The notes beneath the pieces are model-generated. The model ran no database searches. It had not been told where the DNA came from and was given only the letters and a program-made list of their open reading frames with translations. Position numbers and translations under genes: made by a program. A stretch of 64,000 nucleotides of DNA. Origin: Burkholderiaceae bacterium 16. GTDB taxonomy: Bacteria > Pseudomonadota > Gammaproteobacteria > Burkholderiales > Burkholderiaceae. Numbering within the stretch: the first letter of the stretch is position 1; each line of letters opens with the position of its first letter. The DNA lies in contig JYOD01000094.1 in the NCBI GenBank assembly GCA_000955785.1, forward strand, positions 1-64,000, read 5' to 3'. Of this stretch, positions 24,647 through 33,908 are shown one piece after another.

Positions 24647-26409
24647 GGATTCTGCGTACGTACCAGCTTGCGCGCCAGGGCTTCGACAAAGCCTTCGTCC
24701 TGCCCGCGAGGGTGGCGGGCAAACGCAAGATGGAGATATTCGTGGGCCAGCGCAACACGATCGTCCTCACTGGCAAGCTGGTGGATATAGAGCCGGTTAC
24801 GGCGGGCATCGGCATAAGGGTGCCCTTCGCGGACTTCGCACACGGCAGGCAGCGGCGGGGTTTCGTAGCCCGGCTCCGCCGCGAGCCGGCGCTCCCACTG
24901 GGGCGCGCGCTGGGCCAGCCATTGCCGCGCATTGGCCACCGCCAGGCAATCTCCGGCCACCGGGCTCTGGAACGAGGTCAGCGTGGCCTGTGGCCACCAG
25001 CGTGCCAGGATGGCGTCGAATGCCTGGCCCTGCCCTGCAGCGCGCCGGGCCTCCAGCCAGGCCATGCGCCCCGGGCCGCCCGCATCATGGTGGTAGCGCA
25101 CCGCGACGCCGGACAGCACCAGCGCATCGGTCAGGTCGGCGGCGCGCCGCGCCGCCGCGGTGGGCGCGCGCGGCAGCACGCGCTGGGTGCGGCTGCTGTC
25201 GGCGATATGGAAGCAGCCTTGCTCGCGCGTGGCCTGCTGGATCAGATAGCTGCGCGCGGCCACCGCCAGCGCGCGGGCGGCCTCGGGTTCGGTGGTGTCG
25301 CCCTCGCGCTCGACCACCCGCGCCACATAGTCGTTGAGCCCGAAGCGGCCCAGCACGCGCGGCGCGGCGCCAGGCGTGCGCATCAGCGTCAGCTCGCCCC
25401 GGCTTTCGACGCGCAGGCTGTTGCCGTTGGTGAATTCGGCGCGGAAGGTGCCGTTGAGCGGGCCATCCGGCAGGGCTTGCCGCTTTGCCCCGGCGCCAAC
25501 GGCTTGCAGATCGCGCAGCGGGTAACGCTCGAACATGTCGACCAGCACACAAGCGCCGTCATCGGGCACCGGCACGGATGCCAGCAGTGGCTGCAGGTGC
25601 GGCGCGGCACGGCGCAGCACGTTGGCGCTGGCGCCGGAGCCGCCCAGCCAGACCGGGCTGCCATCGGCCAGCCAGCCAGCGGCGCCGCCGATGGACGCGC
25701 CCGGCCGCGCGGGATCGGGCATGGTCCAGGTCTTGGCGCGCAGCAGGCTGCCATAGGTGGCCAGCGTGCCTTCCCCGCGTCCCACGGTCAGCACGGAGAC
25801 CAGGGTGGCGGCGGCGGCCTGTTGCGCGGCCGGCGGGACCGCATGCAGCCCGGCCAGCAGATCGGCCACGGTCACCTTGCGCTCAGGCTGCATCGCCTGC
25901 ATGTCCTGCAGCCACGCCGGCGCACCGGCCTCCTTCCAGAAACGGCGCCAGTCAGTACCGGACAAACCCAGCCGGCGTGATTCGAAATAGCGTCCGCAGG
26001 ACTGGATCAGCGCGCGTTCGCGATCAATGCTCTGCCCGGCCGTGCAGCAGTAAGCCTCCTCCGGATCGCCGCCGCGGCAGGTGTAATCGTCTGAAGGCTT
26101 GTCGCGGCCCACCAGGTAGCTGTAGACGAACAGCTTCCACACGCTGCCCAGCGGCGCCTGCAAGCTCGCGGACAGCGGCGCGGGCGCTGCTGCGGCGTTG
26201 CCGTCGAGACGGAACAACTGGGCCTCGGCACCGGCGAGGCGCGCGAAACGCAGGGGCTCGCCCGCGCCGGGCCGGGCGGATGCCGGCGCTGCGGCCAGCG
26301 CAGTCCCGGCGCACGCCGCGCCCAGCGCGACGAGTGCCGCCCCGCGCCGCCCCCAGCGGCACGCCGCATAAGCAGCCCAGGCTGTCGCCTTGCGCACCGC
26401 CCCGCTCAT
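24643..26409 (-). CDS. DUF2300 (YfaQ/MagE-like) exported protein with SxxK and HExxH motifs
   Basis: The 588-residue protein has a signal peptide (cleavage near ALA-AAPA, ~40). The N-terminal half looks like a serine penicillin-binding/beta-lactamase fold: APLGSVWKLF has an SxxK motif (Ser89, Lys92), and a TVGRGEGTLATYGSLLRAKTWTMPDP stretch (in parts, ~207) is followed by a GGAAGWLADG turn where a KTG-like motif is expected. The C-terminal half has a SpoIID-like segment (GRFGLNDYVARVV) and ends with HEYLH (His556-His560) plus Glu572, a metalloprotease-like HExxH. The gene is 7 bp after the macroglobulin gene. In known operons this protein is always linked to the macroglobulin; its activity is unproven. 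Confidence 0.83.
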   Translation of the reverse strand: MSGAVRKATAWAAYAACRWGRRGAALVALGAACAGTALAAAPASARPGAGEPLRFARLAGAEAQLFRLDGNAAAAPAPLSASLQAPLGSVWKLFVYSYLVGRDKPSDDYTCRGGDPEEAYCCTAGQSIDRERALIQSCGRYFESRRLGLSGTDWRRFWKEAGAPAWLQDMQAMQPERKVTVADLLAGLHAVPPAAQQAAAATLVSVLTVGRGEGTLATYGSLLRAKTWTMPDPARPGASIGGAAGWLADGSPVWLGGSGASANVLRRAAPHLQPLLASVPVPDDGACVLVDMFERYPLRDLQAVGAGAKRQALPDGPLNGTFRAEFTNGNSLRVESRGELTLMRTPGAAPRVLGRFGLNDYVARVVEREGDTTEPEAARALAVAARSYLIQQATREQGCFHIADSSRTQRVLPRAPTAAARRAADLTDALVLSGVAVRYHHDAGGPGRMAWLEARRAAGQGQAFDAILARWWPQATLTSFQSPVAGDCLAVANARQWLAQRAPQWERRLAAEPGYETPPLPAVCEVREGHPYADARRNRLYIHQLASEDDRVALAHEYLHLAFARHPRGQDEGFVEALARKLVRTQNP

Positions 26410-26416
26410 GCCGGCC

Positions 26417-29400
26417 TCACTCCACCGTCAGGGGAAAGCCGGCCGTCTTGCCATCGCCTTGCAGGGCCTTGGCATCCGGCTGGTACATGCGGAAATAGCG
26501 CACCGGCGGCAGGTTGAACTTGCCCGGCAGCGAGAAACGCACCAGTTGGCGTAGCACCACCGGGCGCTCCAGCGAGACCACCGGCTGGTGATAGGACAGC
26601 ATGCCCATCTCGTAGGTGACAGCGCGCTGGAACGGCTGCAGGCCTGTGGCCTTGTTGTCCGGATCCGGCAGCCCCTCGATGCGCAGGCCCCAGGTCGTGC
26701 CTTCGACCTCGCCGCCCGGCGGCAGCGGCGCCTCTACTAGGCCGTAGCGGAACGTGCCCTGGCGCGGGCTCAGCACGATCTCATCGACATAGAGCGTATT
26801 GCTGTCGAGTTTGTCGCCCGGCTTGACCGGCTTGGCCGAGAAGGCCAGGCCAGCCGTACCCGCGGCGGCTGCCTCGGCTTGCTTGCCCTCTTTCGCGGCG
26901 CCATCGCTGGTGGGTACCAGGCGATAGAGCTTGCGTTCGATGCCGACAGGCAAGCGCGAGGCTTCCTGGGCACGGCTGCGGTAGGACAGCACCGCATTCG
27001 TATTGAACGATTGCGACGCCGCTTCCATGTTCTGCGGCACGGCGAGGGCCAGCGTCTCGGGCAGTTGCGGCCCGTTCCAGCGCCATTCCGGCAGGCCTAG
27101 CTGGCTACGTGCGGCCTTCCAGTTGCCCTGTGGCACCCGCAGCGCGGGATCGCTTTCGCCGGCCAGGCCACGGCCCAGGCCGCCGCCAAGGGCTTTGTTG
27201 AGCCAGACCAGCGTCACCGCCCGGTCGATGGTGGGCGAGGCGGCACCGGCGCGCGACAGCAGCGCCTGCACGTCGGAGGTGGCTGCGCCCTTGCCGGCCA
27301 TCAGAAGCAGGCTCTGCACCAGCGGCGACGGGTCGTTAGCCAGCGCCTGGCGCGCGGCGTCCGCGGCGCCGGCGAGGCCTTCCGGCATCGGCTGGCCGAT
27401 CTGCTTGTAAAGCTGCGCCGCCAGCACGGCCGCCACGCGGCGGCCGTGCTGCGAATCCGGCGCAGCGAAAACCAGGCTTTCGCCCGCCGCGGCACCGGGC
27501 ACATCGGCACCGGGACGCGCCAGCTCACCGGCCAGACCGCCGAGCTGCGTGGCGACCGGCAGGCCCATCTCGTTGATGAACCAGAGTGCAAGCGTGCGAT
27601 GCAGCAGCGGCTCCTTCATGGCCTGCTTGTAGGCTTCCAGCGTGCGCTTCCAGTGATCGGGCGGCAGGCTGATGCCCACGGCACGCGTTGCCAGCCAGTC
27701 GGCGTAGTAAGCATAGGCCGTCAGCAGCGCGCTATTGCCCACCGTATCGCCCCACCAGCCAAACTGGCCATTGACACCGGCCAGCAGCGCCAGGCGCTGG
27801 CGCTGGGTGCGCAGCAGCGCATCGATGCCCTGCGTGCCGCCGCCGGTGTCGGCGCCTGTGGCCGCAAGGCTGCGCTGCGCCAAAGCCAGCGGGATCAGCC
27901 GGCTGGCCGTCTGCTCGGTGCAGCCGTAGGGATAGGCCAGCAGATCGTCGGCCACGCGGGCGAACTGGCTGGCGGCGCCATCCACGAAGCGCAGGCGTAC
28001 GTCCTGCGCATCCGCCGGCAGCTTGAACGCGGCGTTGGCGCCGGCCAGCGGCAACGTCAGCTCTCGCTGCGAGAGCCAGCCGGTGGGCTCGACCGTGAGC
28101 GTCGTCTGCAAGCGATCCACCGTCTTGCCCTGCACCTTGATCTCGGCATTGACCAAGCCGCTCTGCAAGGCGCTTTGCGAGACCGGCAGGCGCACGTAGT
28201 TGGCGCCACGCTTGAGCGCCACGCTCTGGTTGACGTTCAGGCCGGCGCCGATCACCACGAGATCCGCCACCACTTCCTGCTCGCCCTGGTTGAAGGCCAC
28301 CATGTCGATGCGCGGGGCGTCCTCGGCACGGTAGCGCTGCGGCCCGGTCCACTTCAGATACAGGCCCTTGTCGGAACGGATGCTGGCGGTGCGCTGCCCG
28401 ACCATGCCATCGCCCGACATGGCACGCACCGTGACGCGCCAGCGGGTCAGCGAATCGGGCATGGTGAAGCTCATGCGCGTCCGCCCGTCGGCGCCCGTGC
28501 GCACGCTGGCCTCCCACGCAGCGGTGTCCTTCTCATCGCGGCGCGGGCGCTCCAGCACCTTCACGCCCCGCTCGTTGTAGCGGCCCCGCTCCGGCCCGCC
28601 CGCACCCGGCTGGGCCGAGACGGCAAGGTCGTAGCCGATGAAATTCAGGCTGGACGTGGTGCGCACGCTGTTGCGGCGCGGATGGTAGAAAAAGTCGACG
28701 ATGCTCGGCGCGATCTCCGGCTGCAGCACATAGACCATCTCGTCGACCACGCTGACGGTGAGATTGGCCGGCACGGGCTTGCCGTTGAAGGCGCTCGTCA
28801 GGTCCAGCGTGACAGTGTCGCCAGGGGCGTAGACAGGCTTGTCGCTCTTGACCGTCAGTTCGATGGTGGGTTGCACCACGGCAATGCCGGCGTTCTGGAA
28901 CACATAATCGCCGTCCTTCACGTACAGCACCGAGAACGTCATGTTGGGGCTGAAATCGTTGCCCACCTTGATGCGCGCGCGCCACTGCTTGTCGGTGACC
29001 TTCTCCAGCGAAAGCCAGTCGCCGCCCCTGGACAGCAGGCCGCGCCGCTCCACCCGGTCGCGCTCCAGCGTCAGCAAGGCGTCTTCCACGGCGAGCGGAA
29101 ACGTCACCAGCGCCTCGGCGGTGTCGCCGAGGCGGTAGCGGTCGCGATCGAACACGATCTCGATATTGCCCGGCACGGTCTGCAGGCCCTCGCCCGCCAC
29201 CCAGTGGCTGGCGGCAGCCAGCAGGTTGCCGGCGCCATCCTTGACGGAGAGCGTGTACGACCCCGGCTGCTCGAACTTGACCGGGAACGCCAGTGCGCCG
29301 TTTGCGGCGGCGCTGAGCGCGCCTTCGCTGCGGGTGCGCGACTCGAGCCGCACCAGTTCCCATTTGGCGGGGGCCTGCGCCGGTGCCTGACCCGTAGCCG

Positions 29401-31165
29401 CAAGCGCCTGCAACTGGAAGGTCACGCTCTGGCCGGGGTTGGTGAAATTGGCTGGCGCGGTCAGCTTGTACGGCGTGGCGCCGCGCGCGATCAGCAGTTC
29501 GCGCGTGACCTTGACCCGATAGGCCGCACCGTCGTTGGCAAACACCGTGACCACGTAACGGCTCGGATCCTTGGCCGCGGGCAGGGTCAGCGCTGCATTG
29601 CCGCTGCCGTCGGTGGTCAGTTCCTGCTGCTCCAGCTTGACTGGAAACAGGCCAGCGTACTGCAGCTCGCCCTCCACCATCGTCACCTGCTGCGCGCGCA
29701 GGCTGACAGACAGCCTGGCATCCTTGACGGGCTTGCCGTCCGGATAACGCAACTGGATCTTGCCCTTGACCGCCTCGCCAGTGGCATAGTCGGCCTTGTC
29801 CAGTGCGAGATTGACATCGAAATGCGGCTTGATGTATTCGGCCACGCGGAAAGCGCCGCCGTAGGTGTTGCCACCGTAGTCGAAGCGCAGCGTATAGCCG
29901 CCGGCTAGTGCATTGGCCGGCAGCGTGAAGCGCGCGTCGGCGCCATTGTCGGCCGCCAGCGCGGTACCGACCGAAGCCAGTGGCGCGCCATTGGGGTCCA
30001 GCACCTCCAGCTTGATAGCGCCCGCCGCGGCCGGCGCCGACTCGGTGGCGTTGCGGAAATTGCGCCCGATGAACTTGACCCGGACCTCGTCGCCGGGGCG
30101 GTATAGCGGCCGGTCGGTGAAGGCGTACAGCTTGGTGTTGTAGATCTCGCTGTCGTAGTAGAAGTTTTCCGAGATAAAGGCGCCGCCGGCCGGGTCCACG
30201 CCCAGCAGGTAGCTGCGTTCCGGGCTGGTGTGGGCCAGTTCCGCCGCACCGTCGGCGCCGGTGGCCGCGCTCTGCAGCACGCCCAGGCCATCGGTCCAGG
30301 ACAGACTGGCGCCAGCAACGGGACGCCCGCTCTTGCGGTGCGCGGCCCAGACCAGCATGCCGTTGCCCGTGCTCTTGGTGATGGCCACGGTGTCGGAGAC
30401 GAACAGCAGCGTATGGGCACGGTAAGTGCCGATAATGGCTTCGACGATATACAGGCCCGGCTTGAGCTTGCCCAGCGGCACCATGACATTGCCGGCGTCG
30501 CGCGGCAGGAATTCGCTGCTGCTGCCTTCGAGCTTGACGTCCTTCGGCGGCTGGATCTCCTTGGCATCCCAGATCGGGTAGCGGAAACGCTCGACCACGT
30601 CATGGCCCTGGAGCGGCTCATACTGCGGATTGTTCTCGAAGCGGGTGGGCTGGGCAATCTGGTCGCCCATGCTGAACTGCGGGGATTCCTCCACCGCCTT
30701 GCTGCGGGTGGCGAACGACAGCACGCGCTGCCATGCGCGGCGCGCCTGCTTGTACCAGCTATCCCAGAGGTAGGACAGGGTGTTGGCCAGCCCTTCTCCA
30801 CGGTAATTCGCCTTGACGTCAATGCGGTGGAGGTTCTTTTGCGCCTTCAGGAAGGCAATCGGGTCCGCGACCCGGTACACCAGGACATCGGCGCCACCGT
30901 AGCGTTGCAGCTCACTCTTGTATTCGCGCCCCGGCGCTTCCAGCCGTACCTGCGCGGTCTGGTCACTGCCGAAACTGGCATCCGACAGCAGGAAGAATGG
31001 CTGCCCCTGGAAGGCGCTGTAGCCGCTGGACGGCACCGTATCGAGCGTGCCGCCGGGCTGCCCGGCGGCGGCCGCATGGGCGCCGGCCAGCAGGGCAAGC
31101 GCCAGCAGCATGCGGGCAATCACGGAATTCAGGAACGCGCTCGCGCGCATCATGACGACAGGCAT
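26417..31165 (-). CDS. yfaS: Bacterial alpha-2-macroglobulin (YfaS/MagD type)
   Basis: The product has about 1582 residues starting from ATG 31165 (ribosome binding site GAGG); an upstream ATG at 31252 lies inside the DUF1175 gene. A signal peptide ends near AHAAAAG (~35). Macroglobulin repeats follow, including FTDRPLYRPGDEVRVKFIGR (~350) and the later DKPVYAPGDTVTL. The alpha-2-macroglobulin domain has SLTRWRVTVRAMSGDG and the thioester-type motif YPYGCTEQTAS, with Cys1082 and Gln1085. The family traps proteases in the periplasm. It lies in the order DUF2138-DUF1175-macroglobulin-DUF2300-DUF2135 known from E. coli yfaATSQP and Pseudomonas magA-F. The intact CxEQ is notable because, from memory, YfaS/MagD-type proteins are usually described as lacking it. 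Confidence 0.93.
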   Translation of the reverse strand: MPVVMMRASAFLNSVIARMLLALALLAGAHAAAAGQPGGTLDTVPSSGYSAFQGQPFFLLSDASFGSDQTAQVRLEAPGREYKSELQRYGGADVLVYRVADPIAFLKAQKNLHRIDVKANYRGEGLANTLSYLWDSWYKQARRAWQRVLSFATRSKAVEESPQFSMGDQIAQPTRFENNPQYEPLQGHDVVERFRYPIWDAKEIQPPKDVKLEGSSSEFLPRDAGNVMVPLGKLKPGLYIVEAIIGTYRAHTLLFVSDTVAITKSTGNGMLVWAAHRKSGRPVAGASLSWTDGLGVLQSAATGADGAAELAHTSPERSYLLGVDPAGGAFISENFYYDSEIYNTKLYAFTDRPLYRPGDEVRVKFIGRNFRNATESAPAAAGAIKLEVLDPNGAPLASVGTALAADNGADARFTLPANALAGGYTLRFDYGGNTYGGAFRVAEYIKPHFDVNLALDKADYATGEAVKGKIQLRYPDGKPVKDARLSVSLRAQQVTMVEGELQYAGLFPVKLEQQELTTDGSGNAALTLPAAKDPSRYVVTVFANDGAAYRVKVTRELLIARGATPYKLTAPANFTNPGQSVTFQLQALAATGQAPAQAPAKWELVRLESRTRSEGALSAAANGALAFPVKFEQPGSYTLSVKDGAGNLLAAASHWVAGEGLQTVPGNIEIVFDRDRYRLGDTAEALVTFPLAVEDALLTLERDRVERRGLLSRGGDWLSLEKVTDKQWRARIKVGNDFSPNMTFSVLYVKDGDYVFQNAGIAVVQPTIELTVKSDKPVYAPGDTVTLDLTSAFNGKPVPANLTVSVVDEMVYVLQPEIAPSIVDFFYHPRRNSVRTTSSLNFIGYDLAVSAQPGAGGPERGRYNERGVKVLERPRRDEKDTAAWEASVRTGADGRTRMSFTMPDSLTRWRVTVRAMSGDGMVGQRTASIRSDKGLYLKWTGPQRYRAEDAPRIDMVAFNQGEQEVVADLVVIGAGLNVNQSVALKRGANYVRLPVSQSALQSGLVNAEIKVQGKTVDRLQTTLTVEPTGWLSQRELTLPLAGANAAFKLPADAQDVRLRFVDGAASQFARVADDLLAYPYGCTEQTASRLIPLALAQRSLAATGADTGGGTQGIDALLRTQRQRLALLAGVNGQFGWWGDTVGNSALLTAYAYYADWLATRAVGISLPPDHWKRTLEAYKQAMKEPLLHRTLALWFINEMGLPVATQLGGLAGELARPGADVPGAAAGESLVFAAPDSQHGRRVAAVLAAQLYKQIGQPMPEGLAGAADAARQALANDPSPLVQSLLLMAGKGAATSDVQALLSRAGAASPTIDRAVTLVWLNKALGGGLGRGLAGESDPALRVPQGNWKAARSQLGLPEWRWNGPQLPETLALAVPQNMEAASQSFNTNAVLSYRSRAQEASRLPVGIERKLYRLVPTSDGAAKEGKQAEAAAAGTAGLAFSAKPVKPGDKLDSNTLYVDEIVLSPRQGTFRYGLVEAPLPPGGEVEGTTWGLRIEGLPDPDNKATGLQPFQRAVTYEMGMLSYHQPVVSLERPVVLRQLVRFSLPGKFNLPPVRYFRMYQPDAKALQGDGKTAGFPLTVE

Positions 31166-31170
31166 CGTCT

Positions 31171-31866
31171 TTACCTCGACAAAAAGGCGAAACGGAATAC
31201 GCCGATGAAATTGGGATTGCCGTCCTGCGGCTGCCAGCGCGAATCGTTCCATTGCATCAGACGGGAAAAGGTGACGGCACGCAGGCCGTTATCGGTACGG
31301 GTCACGGTGCCGGTGTGGTAGGCCAGGTACTGGCCCATCCAGATCATCAGGTGCTGTTCGTCGCCCTGGTCGTAGAAAAGCAGATCGCCGGGCTGGGCCA
31401 GGTTGACGTTCCGGGCAACGAAGCGGCTATTGCCCTGCACCAGCGCAAGGGCCGAGGCATAAGCCCCTGTAGTGCCGTCGGCGCGGGTCCAGCGCTGGCC
31501 AAGCGTTCGCTGGCCCGGGCTCAGGCTCAGCTCAGGCGGCAGCTGGCGTGCCGAAGCACCGCCTCGCATACCGTTGGCACGCAGCCAGCGTGCGTCATGC
31601 ACCTTGAGCGCCTCGCCCACGGCAAAGCGCACTAGACCCGCGCAATCGCGCTGGTACCAGCGCGGGGTCGGGCCCAGGCGCAATTGCTCGCCGACGATGC
31701 GTACGAACCATGCGCGAAACGCCGCCGACTGCGTGACATCGAGCGCGTCCGCCTCGGGCGTGCCGGCGTCCAGGCCCGACAAGGCCCAGGCGCGACCGCT
31801 ACAAGCCAGCGGCAAGCCAGCCACCAGCGCCGCCAGCATTGCGCGGCGGCCTCGGCTTGCAGCCAT
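31171..31866 (-). CDS. yfaT: DUF1175 (YfaT/MagC-like) NlpC/P60-like exported protein
   Basis: The 231-residue protein starts at ATG 31866, which shares one base with the stop of the DUF2138 gene. A signal peptide ends around CSGRAWA-LS (~28). The domain has FRAWFVRIVGEQL, then WYQRDCAGLVRFAVGEAL with the likely nucleophile Cys near residue 74. A PGDLLFYDQGDEQHLMIW segment (in parts) carries the His expected of an NlpC/P60-like fold. DUF1175 proteins occur almost only next to YfaS-type macroglobulins, probably as periplasmic hydrolases or processing factors. Five bases separate it from the macroglobulin gene. Confidence 0.87.
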   Translation of the reverse strand: MAASRGRRAMLAALVAGLPLACSGRAWALSGLDAGTPEADALDVTQSAAFRAWFVRIVGEQLRLGPTPRWYQRDCAGLVRFAVGEALKVHDARWLRANGMRGGASARQLPPELSLSPGQRTLGQRWTRADGTTGAYASALALVQGNSRFVARNVNLAQPGDLLFYDQGDEQHLMIWMGQYLAYHTGTVTRTDNGLRAVTFSRLMQWNDSRWQPQDGNPNFIGVFRFAFLSR

Positions 31867-33647
31867 CACTGTGCGGCCTCTTGCGCCGACAGGGTGCCCG
31901 ACGGGACCCCGGCCAGCACGCCGCGCGGCGGCACGCCTGCCTGTTGCCAGTTCACCGGCACCCATCCACGTCCGGACGGCAGGCTGTCGGCCAGCACCAG
32001 TGACACGGCCGGGTAGGCCCCCAGCGCCTTCAGCTTGGGGAACAGATGCGCGCGCGCGGCGTTCAGGAACAAGGCCTCCTGGTCCGCGGGCAATGCCTTC
32101 GTGGCCTCGCGCCGCACCAGGGGTGCCAGCGCCGAAGGGGTAAAGCTCAGCACGGTGCGAGCCTGCTGGCCGCGCTGCATGGTGTCGGCCACCGCCGGAA
32201 AGCGCTTGCCCTGCACCGCCAGCGCATCGTCGACCAGCGCGCCGTCAGGCGAGAACAGCACGGTATTGCCGGCCAGCGCCAGCGTCACGGGGAAATAGGC
32301 GCCCGCCGACAACTGGGCCGCGAACGGCGCACCCTTGGCCTCGCGCGTGCCGTAAGGCGAGCTGACCGCGCGCGACCAGAGCACGGCCCCGCCAGCGCCC
32401 TCGCGGTTCTGCACCGGCAGCCGCGCGTACGCGCCCTTCTCGCCACCGGCATTGGGCTCGTAGGCGCCGATCACCTGCCCGAACAGACTCGCCAGTACCG
32501 GGCGCAACGTGGCGGCGGCGTCAGCCGACTTGATCCGCGCGACGAACAAAGGCGCCACCAGCGCCGACTTGCTGTACCAGCACACCGCGGCCGGGCCGTC
32601 GAAGGCCTGCCCCACCTGCGTTGCCAGCTCCTCCTTGCCGTCACTGACCTTTTGCAACATCTTGCCGGCGGCCTGCCAGTCGACCGGCAGCGTGGCGCAA
32701 GCGGCAGGGTCGGCCGGCAAGGCCTTCCAGAGTTCGGCCGTGTTCCACTGGCCGGGCAGGCGCGCGCCGTCTACCAGCACCGCGCTGCGCCAGACGGCAT
32801 CGTCGGTTCCAGCCTTGGGGTCGCCGCCGGCAAGATCGAAGCGCAGCGCTTCGATGCCTGGAAAGAAGGCCTGGTAGCCGAACGAGAGGTAGTTCGCCCC
32901 CACCACCACACGGTGGCCCTTGGGCGGACCCTTGGCGGCATCCAGCGCGAACGATTGCAGCGGGGCCTCGCGGGCGCCGGCGTCGTCGGACAGCCAGGCG
33001 GCCACTGCCTTGGCACGGGCCGCAATCGGCTTACTCTCGGCGTCCAGCAACATGCCTGCTTCGGACAGAATCACCAGCCGGTCGCCCTTGCCCGCCAGCA
33101 GCAGACTGCGCGCCGGCCCGATCCGCAGCGCGTACAGCGGCGTGCCGTCGATTTCGCCGGCGCGGCTCAGTTGCGTGTCGGCCGGGGCGATGGTGCCCAG
33201 AGTCTGCAGCACCTTGGCCAGCCCGTTTCGCTCCATCGACAGCGCCCAGTAGCGCAAGGTGCCATCGGCGCCGCGCCACGCCATGAGCCGGCCCGGTTCG
33301 TCGAACACGCGCTTGAGCAATGCGTCGCTCCAGTCCAGCTCGTGTTCGAAGGCGATGCGGCGCAAGGCGCCGGCAGCGGACAGACGGCCTTCGTTGTCTT
33401 CGTAGTAATTGACGAAATCTTCAGTGAGCACGTCCCGCAACAACGGCACGCGCAGCATGTCGCGCGGCAGGCTGGACAGGCTTTCGCTGTCGGCCAGCGC
33501 GTCCGGGCGGCTGAAATCAAGCTCAAGCTGGCGCGGCTGCCCCTTCCAGGCGCGGCCGAACGGGTGCCAGACCAGTTGCATCGCGACACCCGCGGCTACT
33601 GCCAGCGCAACAGCACCCAGCGCGATCTTCTTGCGCGAAATAGTCAT
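31866..33647 (-). CDS. yfaA: DUF2138 (YfaA/MagA-like) inner-membrane-anchored protein
   Basis: The 593-residue protein has one N-terminal membrane anchor (KIALGAVALAVAAGVAMQLV, residues ~7-26) and a large periplasmic part. The start ATG 33647 has a GAAGGGA ribosome binding site; ATG 33671 is less likely. DUF2138 features include LPRDMLRVPLLRDVLTEDFV (~60-80), GYQAFFPGIEALRFDLAGG and the C-terminal ADSLPSGRGWVPVNW. In Pseudomonas the equivalent MagA forms an inner-membrane complex with the macroglobulin. It is the first gene of the operon. I see no clear promoter in the 261 bp upstream. Confidence 0.86.
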   Translation of the reverse strand: MTISRKKIALGAVALAVAAGVAMQLVWHPFGRAWKGQPRQLELDFSRPDALADSESLSSLPRDMLRVPLLRDVLTEDFVNYYEDNEGRLSAAGALRRIAFEHELDWSDALLKRVFDEPGRLMAWRGADGTLRYWALSMERNGLAKVLQTLGTIAPADTQLSRAGEIDGTPLYALRIGPARSLLLAGKGDRLVILSEAGMLLDAESKPIAARAKAVAAWLSDDAGAREAPLQSFALDAAKGPPKGHRVVVGANYLSFGYQAFFPGIEALRFDLAGGDPKAGTDDAVWRSAVLVDGARLPGQWNTAELWKALPADPAACATLPVDWQAAGKMLQKVSDGKEELATQVGQAFDGPAAVCWYSKSALVAPLFVARIKSADAAATLRPVLASLFGQVIGAYEPNAGGEKGAYARLPVQNREGAGGAVLWSRAVSSPYGTREAKGAPFAAQLSAGAYFPVTLALAGNTVLFSPDGALVDDALAVQGKRFPAVADTMQRGQQARTVLSFTPSALAPLVRREATKALPADQEALFLNAARAHLFPKLKALGAYPAVSLVLADSLPSGRGWVPVNWQQAGVPPRGVLAGVPSGTLSAQEAAQ

Positions 33648-33908
33648 GATTCCCTTCGCTATCGTGATCACTGCACGTCACAGACGCAGCGAACTCAGTA
33701 GCGTACCGCGCACATCCAGTCCGCCGCAACCCGACGAACGTGAAATTTTGTGAAACCGCGCCAGGCGCTGCGCGCGCCGGGAAGCCGCTCATCCGCGGCA
33801 TCGCATTGCCTCTGGCTGATCTCCGGGCGGATATTTGCTAATGACGAAGATGTACTTTGCCTCGCAAGGCTTCAGGCGTAGCCTTGCGATTTTTGAAATA
33901 TTCGACAT

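Noticed and set aside
27446..29908. Long plus-strand open frame inside the macroglobulin gene
   Set aside because: It is a mirror frame of a strongly conserved gene and resembles no protein family.
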